From NCBI RefSeq assembly GCF_028769735.1, contig NC_088179.1:2046001-2110000 (forward strand): a DNA stretch of 64,000 nt, read 5' to 3'. This document shows, piece by piece, positions 22,401 through 34,840 of the stretch. The notes beneath the pieces were generated by a model. The model did not search any database and was not told where the DNA came from. It saw nothing but the letters and a program-made list of their open reading frames with translations. This DNA comes from Zonotrichia leucophrys gambelii. Lineage: Eukaryota > Chordata > Aves > Passeriformes > Passerellidae. The stretch's first letter is position 1. The number at the start of each line of letters is the position of its first letter. Position numbers and translations under genes: made by a program.

Positions 22401-25400
22401 ATGTGCAGCTGCTCATAGAAACTTCTGCCCAAGCTGGAAAGAAGTCTGTGCCCCCTCTGTTCACACCCAAGAGCTGTGGACACTGCTCATTAACCAGGAA
22501 TCAATGAGCAGAATTATTTACAGGCCACTGTTACCTCCTTTAAGCTACTCCTTGATTCCAAATGTAATTCAATACTGGTTTTAACTTTTAAAAACTTATG
22601 AGAAGTTGTAAGGGCTTTAAAAAGTTCTAGAAGTGAGACTTTGGGAGAATAATTCCCTTCCTGGCCTTTCCTCCAGTGCTGGAATTTGGGAATGTGGGCA
22701 AAGTCATGACACTTGGGAAAAGCCATTTCCAAATGTTCTGCTGGAAGATTGACTTCCAAGAGCAGCTACAGGAAACACACTGTTGAAGCACCATCTGTCT
22801 TGGGATGAAGATTAGTCTTGCTTCTTTTATATGCACAAATCTATTCTGACAGCCTTGGCACAGCTTTGCAACATAAATGAAATAACCACCCCTCTCAGAC
22901 TGCTGCCCCAGCCAGCAAACCCACACCCTTTGCTCCATAACACAGTCCTACAGGACATTTCTTTCTTTTACTATTTCTTCTTCTACTTTTTTGTAAATTT
23001 AAGCAGTTTATTATACATTCTTATACAGGGAGAAGAGGGGTGAAAATGCAGCTCATTTTTGTGCCACTGATGTACACTAACTTTGGGTTATTCTGATATT
23101 ATTATTATTTTATTCTACCAAAAACAGAAATAACACCAGGTTTAAAGGAGACTGACTGCTTCAGAGGCTGGTGAGGCAAAGGAAAAACAGGCAGTGGATG
23201 CACAAGCCCAGGAGATGCCTTAATAACAGCAGAATGGGCCAGCAATAACCACAATCATTTGTTCTGCTCTGGTCAGTTTGCCATGAAATCACAAATAATG
23301 GTTCCTGTAGGCTGTGCTGGGGAATGTATCCAAACTGCTGGAACAGGAAACCAGAGTGCACATATTCTTTTGACTTACTGGCCTTGGCTTCATAATTTCT
23401 TCATCATTTCCAAACCAGCAATGCTTAGCAAGTTAAAACTACCTCCAAAACTATTGGCCAAAAACAGACTAGAGACAGCTTTACACTCTGCTGCCCCAAA
23501 GCAAAACTGCCCTTTTTAAAGAAAACACTACATGGAGGAGTTGTTACACTTCACAGAATCAGTTACAGTTTGCTGGCTTGACTTCGACTGTTCACTTCAT
23601 GTTTCACCTTCAAACTTTTTTGTGAATTCAATGAATGAGCTGGTAATTAAATTTAGCTGTTTATTATTTCTGTGTACTTGATTTCAGCACAGTTGTACAT
23701 TATTTTATACACTGTAATGATGGGGTAAAATCACTTTTTTTCCAAGTGAGCAGTCTCAAGTAAAGCCGAGTCAGTTGGCTGGCAGAAAGCTGGAGCCCAG
23801 ATGTGGAATTAACCTTTTGTGACACTGCTGGGCTTCTGCTGACAGATAAATAAAGCAAGGAGTGCTCTGGGAGTGTCTGTGCAGTAGGAGGCTGATGGAC
23901 ACCCAGCAGCAGCATGGTGAGATGATCCAGAAGAGCAGGGAAAGCCCTGAGGAGAATGGCTGGATGTGGCACAGAGCCGTGGCTATCGCTCTGATTTCCC
24001 TCTCATCAAAACACAACTCCCAAGGATGATTCATAAAATCCTTATCTGCCAAGTTCAGACCTGTCAGCTGTTACTTAATAATATCAATCCACAGTTTTAA
24101 CAGGATTTGCACCAAGATAAGTGAGGAAAGAGCCACAGCTGTGCTTCAACACCATCCTGTGTGCCCTTCACTGGCTTTCCAAGGACAAGTGATTTATAAA
24201 AACACTTCTCACAATCCATGAGGGGAAAGCCACAAGCAGTTGTGTATCTGTAGGCAGCCAGCTGGTCACACAACATGTGAAGTTATCTGGAGGTTCAACA
24301 GCCAGAGTTATCTGATTTATCTGATCAGTCACTTACAGGGACAGTGATGACAGAAGTCACAGCTACAGAAGTCACAGGATGGATTCCAGCACAAAGCTCT
24401 TGCAAAGCAGCTCTGAATGACAACTCTGGAACCATCACTTTCTTTCAAGGCAATCCCATGGGAACAGTCTACATTGCTTACATTAGGACTGATCTAATTA
24501 GCTTAACCAACAAAGTTTCTGCCACACAAAAAAAGCATCCAGCTTTGTTTTATGCACTGTTGCAAAGATGCACCATCAGCTCAGAAGACAACATATTTCC
24601 TCATAAAATAAAGTTTTCTGGTAAAAAGAAACAGTTTGAGCAGTATTTTCTTAGCACTGAACCATGGCTCAGGGGATGAGGTAAACCCCTGGTGGCTTTG
24701 CAAGTGAGTGTCTTGCTGTGGGGTGGGGTTGGATTTTTTACAAATTTTAGCACTGTTATAAAAACATAGCCTTTAAAAGTATGTTGGCCTAGCAATCCAA
24801 GACTTGCATGGACTTAAACAGGATGAATACTGGCTCTAAAAAATGGACTGCCCTCAGTTTGGACTCTTTGGAGTAGACACCTGTGGTTCCTTTGAGTGAG
24901 CAGAACCTCTAGCACCAATGGCCTGCACAGTTTTTGTTGCTATTTTCAACACGCAGTGGTTTATTCAGCTATAACTGCACACTTCTCAAAGCTGACAGGG
25001 TTGGTACCCAAGCACCCAGTGAAGGGTGGAGCTCCAGGTACCATCTGATGTCTGATTCTGGGGTGAGCTCAGGGGTGACACTGCTCCTGGGGATGACACG
25101 TGTCACACTCTGCCACCCAAAAATGCCACTGCCACTGGGAGATGGTGCAGAACCCTTACCTTGATCTTGCTGGGGTTCCACAGTTTTTATTTTTCCACAA
25201 GTTAAGCAGTTTTTCAGGGCTGAGAATCACTGCTACACATGACAGCACAGGGGCAGTTGATAAATGAAAATAATGCCCATATTGCAATCTCTAGGATTAC
25301 AACTTTCAGGTAATCTCTTCCCACAGACTGCTGGACAGAACTAAAGGGAATCACTGCTCCTTGGACTTCCCAAACTACTCTTATCAAAAGGACCTTTGGA

Positions 25401-26243
25401 ATGAACTATTTAGTGTCAACAGTGTAGTTTCCAGAACTAAAGCAGGCTTGTGGGAGAATCTCTGCACATTCATGCGTGCTGTATGGGCTGGCTACAGTGC
25501 CTGAGGCAGCACATCCTTTATCGTGGCCCTCCAAATGCTCTGGGCCTTTATGGAGCAAAAAATCCTCTTAACTGGAACCTGTGCCTAGGTAAGGGTGAGG
25601 ACAACATTTAAATGACAACATGTGTAAGGCATACACACACAAATATCCAGGAGCAAGCAAGCAAGAGGGCTGTGGCCAGAAAATCCAAAATGCAACTGTG
25701 GACACAGCTCATGTACAAGTAAAATGTGGCTGTGTAGAGATACTGCTGGTTGATATTGCTGGTTTACACTGCCTGAGGAGAGGGACTATTCAAATAAATA
25801 CTAGCCAAAAAAAAGGCCAAAAATTGCTTCTGCAGCCTTCCTGCAACTGAAAACCATGGAGAAAGTAAAAGCTGTGCCAAGAGTGCCCCGTGCCAGGCAC
25901 TAATACCAGGGAGAGCAGATGCCATGGCTGGAGAAAGGGAGGGCATTTAACGCTGGTGGTCCCTGGGAGCCCAGACACTGCACAGGGACACAATGGGGCT
26001 TGGCCAGGGCCCAGCCAGCCCTGCCACAGCACTGCACACACTCTGCTCTCTGCTGAGATGCCTCAGCATTTTAGCTTCTCTATTTTTCATATTTTTGTAA
26101 TCCTGCAGTTCTTCAGTGTATAACTCTAAACTCCATAAACTCTATATGGAGTGTGAGCTGCTGCTTTCCCATTTTGGGCAGACACAACAATTCCTCTCCA
26201 GGCCTGGCACTCAAGGACACCTCACTGCCTCAGATCACAGAAA
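19431..26243. other. Unassigned intronic sequence
   Basis: No gene, RNA or recognisable element. A perfect 14-bp tandem pair (ACATGTTAATAAAC) is at 21979-22006. The longest open frames (about 110 codons) have no family resemblance. Confidence 0.5.
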
Positions 26244-26511
26244 TGTAAAATAAAAGTGAGTTGGGGGAAGCAAACTTGGGGTACATGGCTTCATTACCTG
26301 AAGCTGGAATTGTCAGTTTTACCCCCAATATGCAAATGGACCAAACTTATAAAAGTGTGCAAACCTGTGAGCCATGGTCCATTTTTGGGTGTAGCCCCTG
26401 GGGGGCTTTGTCTGCCCTAAATGTACCTGAAAGCCCTTCAATAAATAGAACTGCTTTTTATTCCCTTAATTCTGTCTGGCCTCTGTTTTTAGGTAGTCCC
26501 AAAAGGTATCA
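26244..26511 (+). mobile_element. Probable short solo LTR
   Basis: Starts TGTAAAATAAAAG and ends AAAAGGTATCA. In order it holds a TATA-like TTATAAAAG near 26348, a polyadenylation signal AATAAA near 26440, and a U5-like stretch with TTTTTAGGTAGTCCC. This promoter, polyadenylation signal and U5 order is that of a plus-strand retroviral LTR. I could not find a matching target-site duplication, so the ends are approximate. Confidence 0.6.
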
Positions 26512-27383
26512 GCTGCTTGACTTGCACAGTGGCACCAATGATTCCTGAGGCACTGAGCACTGGGACTTACCTGTGAAATATAAAATAAAAAATCTTTAGA
26601 ATCCAGAGGTGACCATGGTACCCAGGACACTCTAAAACTTGTCTCTGGAACAATACTGCACTGCAGGTTCATGTTTCCTGCAGAAACACACTTCAGAGTC
26701 ACCAGTAACTTTGGCATACCAAGAAATTGAGGTATTTATTTGTATATATCTGATGTATTAAATACTATCGAGAAAGGAGAGTACAAAATAGTATAAGACT
26801 TGCAGTAGTTGAGAAGAAAGAACCAAAAATCCATCTTATGAGTTAATCAGGAGAAAGCAGGAAGATGCAGAAGACTTTTCATTCTTCTGGGAATCTTTTC
26901 ATTAACAGAAAAGCAACAAGACAGGGGTCTCTAGAGAGAATTTTCTCGACCCTTTGATTAAGGAGTTCAACTGGCAGTAGGAAAACTAATATGTTTGTTT
27001 CATAAGGTCATGAACTAGTTCATGATTTCCAGCTGAATTAGTTAGGTGGTCCATTAAGATCTATTTCTAAAAATCTAAGCAAAAAACATACAAGAGACAG
27101 TTTAACAAAAATGAAATATGGGGGGACATGGCTTATTTCTCATGTTTTTGTTTAGGCACTAACATAGAAATACAAGAAATTATGTCCAAGTTCCGTTAAG
27201 GAGTAAGGTCATAAATAAGACTAGAAGTTTTAAATATCTAAATTAAATCTGTATTTATCAACAACTCTAAAGCTCTCTGTGTGGAGAGCAGTGAGGCAGC
27301 CCAGCCGTGCCAGCTGGCCCGGGCACTGCTCCCTGTGTGTGTGGGCACATCCTTCAGCTGCCCAGGAACAGCAGCAGGGCTCT
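26512..27383. other. Unassigned intronic sequence
   Basis: AT-rich to about 27270, then a GC-richer stretch leading into the CR1. No gene or element recognised. Confidence 0.5.
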
Positions 27384-27565
27384 CACAGAGCCACCAGGCT
27401 GGAAGAGACCTTCAATATCATCAACTCCAACCCAGCCCCAACAGCTCAACTCACCCCTGGCACCCAGTGCCACATCCAGGCTTTGTTAAACACACCCAGG
27501 GATGGGGACTCCACCACCTGCCTGGGCAGCCATTCCAGAACTTTATCACTCTTTCAGTAAAAAAC
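27384..27565 (-). mobile_element. CR1 LINE 3' end, first part
   Basis: Reverse orientation of the CR1 3' region: CACAGAGCCACCAGGCTGGA, then GAGACCTTCAATATCATC, and later CACCACCTGCCTGGGCAGCC. It breaks off inside the conserved CTTTCAGTAAA stretch, where an LTR begins, and resumes at 28119. Confidence 0.88.
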
Positions 27566-28118
27566 TGTTGAAATCCTGGGTGCTGAGAATTTTAAACTTT
27601 CTGTGCTGGAGGGCACAGACTCACAAGAGAACACTGCATTTGACCTGAGGCCATGGAGAAGCTTCCAAAATGGATTGATAGCACTGGGATTGTGGGTGTG
27701 TAGCTTAAATAGGAGTGTGTAATCACAGGGTGGAAAACTTAGAGTTTAAGGTTTTAGAATTTAGCAATATGTAGGGCAAAATGGAGGTTTTAGAGTGGTG
27801 GCTGGTTCCTCTTCTTCACCTTCTTCTCCAGGAGTTTGGGTGTTGTTTTGTGATTGGACAGAAAAGTGCACATTGCAGACTTTGAGAGATTGGTTATTGG
27901 GTTAAAAGTGAAGACAATGTAGGTGTCATTTCTTAGTGGGATGGTTTAGCCTTGAAACACCTTGTAAAGATAGACAGTTAGCCATTTTGTGCCTTGTAAG
28001 CGAAAGACTGTAACATAGATGGGAAAAAATAAACATCTAGGCCTAAACACCAGCTATTGTCTCAAGTGCCTTCAATCCGAACCTTGACAGAGGCAGACAA
28101 AGAAGCCAAGAACCAGCA
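27566..28118 (+). mobile_element. Solo LTR inserted in a CR1
   Basis: A 553-bp insertion starting TGTTGAAATCC and ending CCAGCA, with a perfect 6-bp duplication AAAAAC on both sides (27560-27565 and 28119-28124). Removing it and one duplication restores a continuous CR1. An AATAAA near 28029 suggests plus orientation. The 6-bp duplication points to an ERVK-like retrovirus, but the family is not named with certainty. Confidence 0.82.
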
Positions 28119-28340
28119 AAAAACTTTTTCCTAACAGCCAACCCAAATTTCCCTAAATTTCTGTCAGTTTTTACCTGGAAAAAGAGCCCAACCCCATCTG
28201 ACTACAGCCACCTTTCAGGAGTTGTAGAGAGTGATGAGGTCACCTCTTGAGTCTCCTTTTCTCCAGGCTGAGCAGCCTCAGCTCCCCCAGCCCTGCACAA
28301 CCACAGTGTACTTCCAATGTGTCCAAAAGCAGGACCCACA
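28119..28340 (-). mobile_element. CR1 LINE, second part
   Basis: Continues the CR1 interrupted at 27565: CTTTTTCCTAACAGCCAACC, then GTTGTAGAGAGTGATGAGGT and CTCCTTTTCTCCAGGCTGAG, all CR1 3' region words in reverse orientation. The right boundary is gradual. Confidence 0.85.
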
Positions 28341-29654
28341 GAACCTTGCTGCTGTTTCTTCTCATACTGGATTGACCAACACTGACTTCATTTTCACTTC
28401 ACCCAGCCTTCCTCTCCAGCTTCTAGAGGAGCCTTGGCAAAGCAAACTAAGGAAAACATGGAAGTACCATAGCTAAGATTGGTGCAGAGGCTCTTTTGCA
28501 CAAGTCATCTTCTGCAAACACTTTAATTAATTGGCTCTTGTGTTTTTCAGGCCCTTGGGCAACTCCTATCCACAAAAACCAGCGACAGACCAGCACAAAG
28601 TATCCTCACCCAGATCTGAGCAGGAAACACCCTTTGGCATGGTGGCACAGACCAGCTGGGTGAGGGCCCCTGGGCTCCTCAGCATCCCCAAAACCACTGA
28701 ACTCATCTAAGATTAAAGGCAGAGGTATTGCCCTTGGAGAAAAGACACAAAAGACAATGGCATGCAATGCTTGAAAAACAGAAACCACTCCTGCACCATC
28801 TATTTTTGGCTGTGTCCTCTTGTAGATTACTCTGAAGACATATTTGATACCACAACACTGTAAGGTAATTGAAAGGACGTGTTTGCTTGGAGAATCTGAC
28901 CTTGTTCATGGACTTTTGTTCCACTCTGAACAAAGAATTTCACTAGACTATAGAAAAAAAACAGTGGACAAGACTTCCATGACAGATTTAATGGAGACTG
29001 AATCCAAATCACTGTCAATTTAGGAAAATATTCAGGGTGTTGCTTTTTAAAATTTCCCATGCTGACAAAAGCTCACTCGATGGAAAAAATTAAAGGTGGA
29101 TCAATAGCTAAAATAATCCTATAAAAACAGAACACATATTTCTTTATGGTGAATAGTTTCCCCTCAATTTATCTGCCAAATTCCTTCAAGTAAAGTGACT
29201 GGCATGTGTTCAACACATGGGTCAGAGCTGGCAGCAGTACATGTGCTGGTGATTTGATAGCTGAGCAGATGTGTGTGGAGAACGAGCTCCAGCTATTCCT
29301 GAGGGAAGGCACACGAGACCCCTTAGCACTAATCAATCAGAACACCAATTTTTCTCCTAAAAAAAATTCCTTCCTTAGAAAATACACAAAGGTAAGTTTA
29401 TTCTAATCACATCAGCTACAGACTGTATTTTACAGGGCAAGTCCCCACCACACCAAAGACATGAAATTTATGTGCAGAAAACTACACAGTCCTTGATCAA
29501 AATAAAACCACTGTGACACTGTATTTCAACACTGCCACACATACCTAGACACCTTTTCAGATGAGCAGGGTTCACCAGATCACAGAATTTGCTTATATTC
29601 AACATGTTGCACATTGCAACCTCATGCTTGCTTCTTCATGCCCTGACTTTGAGG
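28341..29654. other. Unassigned intronic sequence
   Basis: No recognisable feature. The minus-strand frames at 28600-29060 have no family resemblance. Confidence 0.5.
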
Positions 29655-29870
29655 TGAGATGATTGGCCTGCAGCTCAATCTTCTCCTCAGGTCTTCCTTG
29701 TTTTCCTTTCTAAAAAGTTTCTCCTTTTCCAGTCAGTGGGAACCTTACCAGACTGCCAAAATTTCTCTAGTATGATGGATAGTGGCTTAGCCACTACATG
29801 TGCCAGTTCTCTCAGGACTGGCATCCCAGAAGAGTTCAAGGGCAGATTTTTGTGGGAATGCATTCGTTTC
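29655..29870 (-). pseudogene. CR1 ORF2 reverse-transcriptase fragment
   Basis: On the minus strand the conceptual product holds a stretch like VLRELAHVVAKPLSIILEKF, followed by WQSGKVPTDWK. This is the conserved segment ahead of the catalytic motif in CR1 reverse transcriptases. A frame break or stop follows soon after the tryptophan-lysine stretch, and the segment is only about 200 bp, so it is a dead 5'-truncated or decayed piece. It is in the same sense as GPC5 and shares orientation with every other CR1 piece in the window. Confidence 0.78.
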
Positions 29871-31574
29871 CTTCTCCTACTTTCTCACATTGTGTTATCA
29901 AAGTAATCATTCCATTGCTTCCTCTGTTGCTTAGGGTTATTTTGTGAATTACTGAGGGTTTCTGGTTAAACATGGGTCATTAGTGATGGGAACTCAAGTG
30001 CAGAAATATTATACTTGAAATTGAGGGCCAAAGCATCCATCACATCTGTCACGCTGAAGTTTTAATATGCAATGGTAAAAACCTCTCAAATACCTGCAGC
30101 TTTTATAGTTCTGCTTAAAGTTTTGCAATCTTTGACTCAACAGCTTAATGAAAAATAAAGGCTGTAGATAAATCAATCTGGTAATGAAAGCAAATTAGGC
30201 ATTCTGCTCCAGCAGAATTCCAGCACGAATGAGTACGCTGAGATTGACTGCAGCCATAAAATGGAATGCTCTCCTGAATTCCAATTCAGAGCTTCCCTCT
30301 CCAGGAGCTTCAGAGGAAGTTCAGCAATCAAGTTTTCAGAACTAAAGCACCAAAACTATGATCTACATAAATGGCGCCATAAGCTTTGACAAGCCCCAGC
30401 CTCTCTTAATTTTTGAGTCTCTCTTAATTCTCATTACAGTCCTGCCTTTCCAGTATCAGGGGTTTTCAACACACCAAAGCAAATCCATTACTTTTATTCT
30501 CTCATTAAGAGAAAAAAGTTAATTCTAGACACAGAGTTTCACAGTATGGCCACTCTTGCTCTTCTATCCTATAAACTGAGTTGATTTTAATCACTGAGTG
30601 CTGTCCTTAATTTGCATAATTTACACTGCATTAAGAATACTTAATACAGGGAGCAAACAGAAGCTTAACTAGAAGGCAAAGTTTAAGAAGGATTTATCTT
30701 CTTAAAATTCTTATCTTCATTTCAAGGTCACATGGAATCAATAAAAATAAATAAATTTTGTACCTTGCTCATTTAGGTATCACATTTCTAATCTAGTCAG
30801 ATTTAAAAAGTAAACCTGAAGTTTTTAAAAGCTGGTTGTGGTGGGAGAGTAACTATGAAATGTTCTAACAGCAATTTTGTTGGTTTTGTTTCAGGAGAAA
30901 TGTCTAGATTCAGCTATTTTCATGAACAAGTAAATTCTCCCCTTTTTTTCCTGTCTTTTTAAATTTAATAGACACCTCCCACTGTTTGAATTCTACTCTC
31001 TGAAGCCCTATAAGTGATTGCTTATTTTAAAAGAGACCCTTTGGCATGAAACGTTATCTGTGTAACCCTGGAAATGGGATCAAGCCCTTCAGAAGCACTG
31101 AAAGAAGCCAAGAGAGGAACAACCACCCAACCAAAAAGGAAATTACTGGCAGGCTGAAAACAAGAGGGTAACAGATAACTCCTAAGAAATTCTGGGCCCT
31201 GGAGAAAAGCACATTTCTGCATTTCAGACCCTGTTCAATAAAGCATTTTTACATAGGCAAGGTTTATCTTACTTGCGCAGTGCTGTTCTTGATGCACAAA
31301 ATCCCCACAGAACTTCAGTGCTCACTTCAGTTTGCTGCCAAGAAAGTGGATTTGCAAAAAGGGGCCTTAAACTTTGCAGAATAATTTGAATTCCGTAAGG
31401 CCATTTCTGTGCCTCTGACAAATCTCCTGCCTTCTTGTTCACAAAGGTCAGCTTGTGGAAGAGTTTTCTTTTGTCTTTCAGATCAATCCTGTATAATGAT
31501 ACTCTTCACAAGATTATGAAAAAAGATGTTGACTTTATTAATTTATTCTGGGAAATGTTAGGAACCAGCTCTCT
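29871..31574. other. Unassigned intronic sequence
   Basis: AT-rich intron with no recognised element. Confidence 0.5.
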
Positions 31575-31810
31575 GTAATAGAATAAAATATTTCAGTGAG
31601 AAAGGACCTACAATGACTACATCTAGTCCAGCTGCCTGACCAATTTAGGGCTGATCAGGTTATATCATCTTGATAAGGGCACTGTCCAAACACCTCTTCA
31701 ATCACTGACAGGCTCGGGGCACTGAGCACTCTCCAGAAGCTCATTCCAGGCCACCCCCTTTGCTACAGAAATGCAAAATTCCCAGCCTAGACCTCACCTG
31801 GAACAGCTCT
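31575..31810 (-). mobile_element. CR1 LINE 3' fragment, older subfamily
   Basis: Reverse-orientation CR1 words: TGAGAAAGGACCTACAATGA, CTAGTCCAGCTGCCTGACC, GGGCACTGTCCAAACACCTC, and CTGACAGGCTCGGGGCACTG. The subfamily differs from the copy at 27384. The right boundary is uncertain. Confidence 0.8.
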
Positions 31811-32789
31811 GAACCAACTTTTTGACCGAAAATTCTCCCATCTTGTGGAATTGCCATCCCTAACACATTTTTTACCCCATCCTGATGAAGGAAAGCTCTG
31901 TAAGAACCAAGAGCTTCCCAATTTAACACAGTCAAAGCTTCCCTGAAATGAAAATCCACTGATGCTAACAAGCCTGCACTGTAATTTAGTGAGGCACAGC
32001 TAGAGACAGCACACCAAACAATAATTTAGCAAACACACACTGAGCAAGAGACACAAACCATTACAGTAAAAGTGGCACCAGGTGAAGGGGTTTCCAGATT
32101 TAGAGGATATGACCTTGAGGACTGGTTTTCTTCAGAGACAAGGTGTTGGAGATTTGTCACTTATGGAATTTCAACATAATGAAAGGAGCAGTGCACTCAG
32201 CAAAGGTGAAATTCATAGGAGCCCTTGACCTGCTCTGAACAGGACAGAACTAATCAGTATTTACAAGCCTTATGAAATTTGAAGTTGTTTAATATACTTT
32301 GGGCAATGCTGGTCCTTCAAGCAGGCTCAGGAACATTATAAATTTCTCTACAATACCTGAGCATTTGCTTCCCAATCCTGAGCACACAGACAGAGAACAA
32401 AAGCCAAGCAGTCTGTCCCACTGGCCAAGATACACATCCATCTACATCTTCTTATGCCTGGTATTACAGCAGGCCCTTGAGGGATGCAAAAATGTACACC
32501 CACTGCTCCTCCAAATCTGACATTTGATGTCACTGAACACTGCTTAAATATCACAGAAATATCCAGGGAGTGCTCAGAAATGATTTCTGGATCTGCTGGT
32601 TAGCTGGGATGGGATGCAGGGACCTTGGGGACACAAAGCAGAGCGGCCCCAGCTCTGCAGGCTGCCCTCCCTCAGCTGCCTCACACAGAGAGGATGAAGG
32701 CCTGCCCTGACAGCTCCAGGGTACAGGGCAGGGTGCCCAGGGGACCTGCCCCATCTCTCACAGCCCTTCCTGTCTTTAACATACCACAG
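31811..32789. other. Unassigned intronic sequence
   Basis: No recognised feature. The GC-richer stretch at about 32590-32770 may be part of the decayed CR1 that follows. Confidence 0.45.
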
Positions 32790-33045
32790 GAATTTCTTGT
32801 TGTTTGTTTTTATGTCTTTGACTCTTTGCTCTTCAAATTCCCTTTCAGGCTCCTCAGTTTCCTTCTCACAGTGCCCACTTTGGTCTGTGCCCCTGTCTTT
32901 AGGATTCACTAGTGTTGGATTTCCAGTTTCTGACAGCCATTCCTTTTGGTCAAATAACCTCCTGAACTCTGTGTTTAAGCATATGGATTCATTTGCCTTT
33001 CTGCTCCTTTTCTCAAAGGGTGCTATTCCTATTTGCACTGACAGG
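32790..33045 (-). pseudogene. Probable CR1 ORF2 fragment (linker between endonuclease and reverse transcriptase)
   Basis: A minus-strand open frame of 154 codons (32574-33038) contains EFEEQRVKDIKTNNKKFLWY followed by VKDRKG. This resembles the conserved segment between endonuclease and reverse-transcriptase domains of CR1 ORF2. Similarity is lost on the C-terminal side, where the frame runs into GC-rich sequence. The identification is by eye and modest. Confidence 0.5.
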
Positions 33046-34356
33046 CTCTGGGGTGCTTAGAGTAGCTACCATGCCTAAACTAAGATTTTAATTTCTATAC
33101 TTAATCACAGCCATATATTTAAACAATGCTCACATTGTTGTAGTAATCAAGAGGGGACCCCAAGAATGTCAGTCATTAAGTTTTCCTGTCTCTGTATAAC
33201 CTACATTGGATTTCAACTGTAAAACTCCTCTGTGAGCATGAATTTCGTGCAGATTTAAATGCAACTCTCCACAAACCAGACCTACTCTTCAGCTGAAGCA
33301 ATAAAGGTAGCAGGTAATATTGGTACCTCAATGAAATACAGCAGTGGCATCTCCAAAATCTGTCCATATCACATGGATAAGCAGTGGGTTGTTTCAGTTA
33401 CAGGTATTTGTGCAAAAGTTCAAATAGCAAAACTCTCCAAGTGCCCTAGGCTCTGAAAAGCACAGCATCTCTGGAAATACTGCTTATTAAAACTTCTGGG
33501 CAAGGATTGCCATCAAGATCTTACAAGTTTGCATGTAAGTGACAAATACAACTTGAAAAAACTTCATTTCCTGAGATGCTGGCAGACATCTCAGCCCAGA
33601 GTTCTCAGGCATCTGGGACTTGCTTTCCATTTCAACTAACCTGCCAGCACAAAGTTAAAAATTAATTAGAGACTGATTTCCTTGCCACAGAAACCATCCC
33701 ATTCCTTTCAGCAGGGCAGCTCTGAGAGGAAAATTCTCCTCCAACAAAGAGCATTGAAATTTTTCCCCCAGCCCTGCATGGTTGGTTTCAGGGGTCTCCT
33801 TCAATCAATCACTTCCTCCACAGATTAATGCCAAAATTAAACTGCAATAAATCATCCCTCTCACATCTTCAGTATCCTCCATGGATTTGCCTCCTTCAGC
33901 CTCTATGAATTAATCCCCTCCACTTTTGCAGACCATCCATCAGGCTCCTTCCCACTCTGATTCCCTATCTCCTTATACCACAGACTTCTTTCATCTCTGT
34001 TACAAACTTTGGAACAGTTTTCTCAACTCTGCTAATCCCTCTCTCCAGACAATTCTCCCTACAGCCAGATGACTTCCACAAGTCTTTTCCTACCAGAATT
34101 CTGTCATTTCACATTCCTTTGTGTTCAGCTACTGAACAACACAGAAGTTATACATACAATAAAAAGCAGTGAATTCATAGTGCTTACCCAACTGAGCTGT
34201 AAATAGGCTGCAAGTAGGCTGAAATGCATTTATTGGGGATTAAAGCTTTTATACGAAACTTGTAAATAAATATAAGTGTAATTTACCATGCTATCTTTTA
34301 AGCATGGATTTGCTTTAAAAAGCACTTTGGAATTCATTGATCAGCACATAAAAAAA
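33046..34356. other. Unassigned intronic sequence
   Basis: Pyrimidine-rich intron around 33680-34130, otherwise AT-rich. No gene or element recognised. Confidence 0.5.
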
Positions 34357-34362
34357 CTTTTA

Positions 34363-34840
34363 TGTCACCATGATCTTTTCTGAAAAATCCTTTTTGCCCA
34401 GGATTTTCTCCTGGGAAGCTAAGAAGCCTCAGAGAGGAATGAAAACAATAATTATCTGATTGCTGCCCCTGTGTTTGCTGCTTTGGGATGTGGTTTGGGC
34501 ATTGTTTGCCAGCAGGTGAATGTTTGATTGGTTCCATGTGAATTGTTTTTAATTAATGGCCAATCACCATCAGCTGTGTCAGACTCTGAGTCTGTCACGG
34601 GTTTTTATTATTCTTTCTTTAATAGCCTTCTGATGTATCCTTTCTCTGTAGTTTAGTATAGTTTTAGTATAGCATATAGAATAGAATAGAATAGAATAGA
34701 ATAGAATAGAATAGAATAGAATAGAATAGAATAGAATAGAATAGAATAGAATAGAATAGAACAATAAATCAGCCTTCTGAGAACTTGGGAGTCAGATTCT
34801 CATCTCTCACCTCGTCCTGAGGACCCTCACAAACACCATG
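34363..34840 (+). mobile_element. Solo LTR, ERVK-like family, copy C (divergent, with microsatellite)
   Basis: A 478-bp element starting TGTCACCATGATC, with perfect 6-bp duplications CTTTTA (34357-34362 and 34841-34846). It shares with copies A, B and D the order ATTAATGGCCAATCAC, TAGTATAGTTTTAGTATAG, AATAAATCAGCCTTCTGA, but it is more diverged and represents a sister subfamily. The right end reads CACCATG instead of ending CA. An 85-bp pentanucleotide array lies just before AATAAA (34763-34768). Confidence 0.88.
34676..34760 (+). repeat. (ATAGA)17 microsatellite
   Basis: Seventeen perfect pentanucleotide units inside LTR copy C. It replaces the short ATATATATCATAAAA stretch found at the same place in the sibling LTRs. 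Confidence 0.97.
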
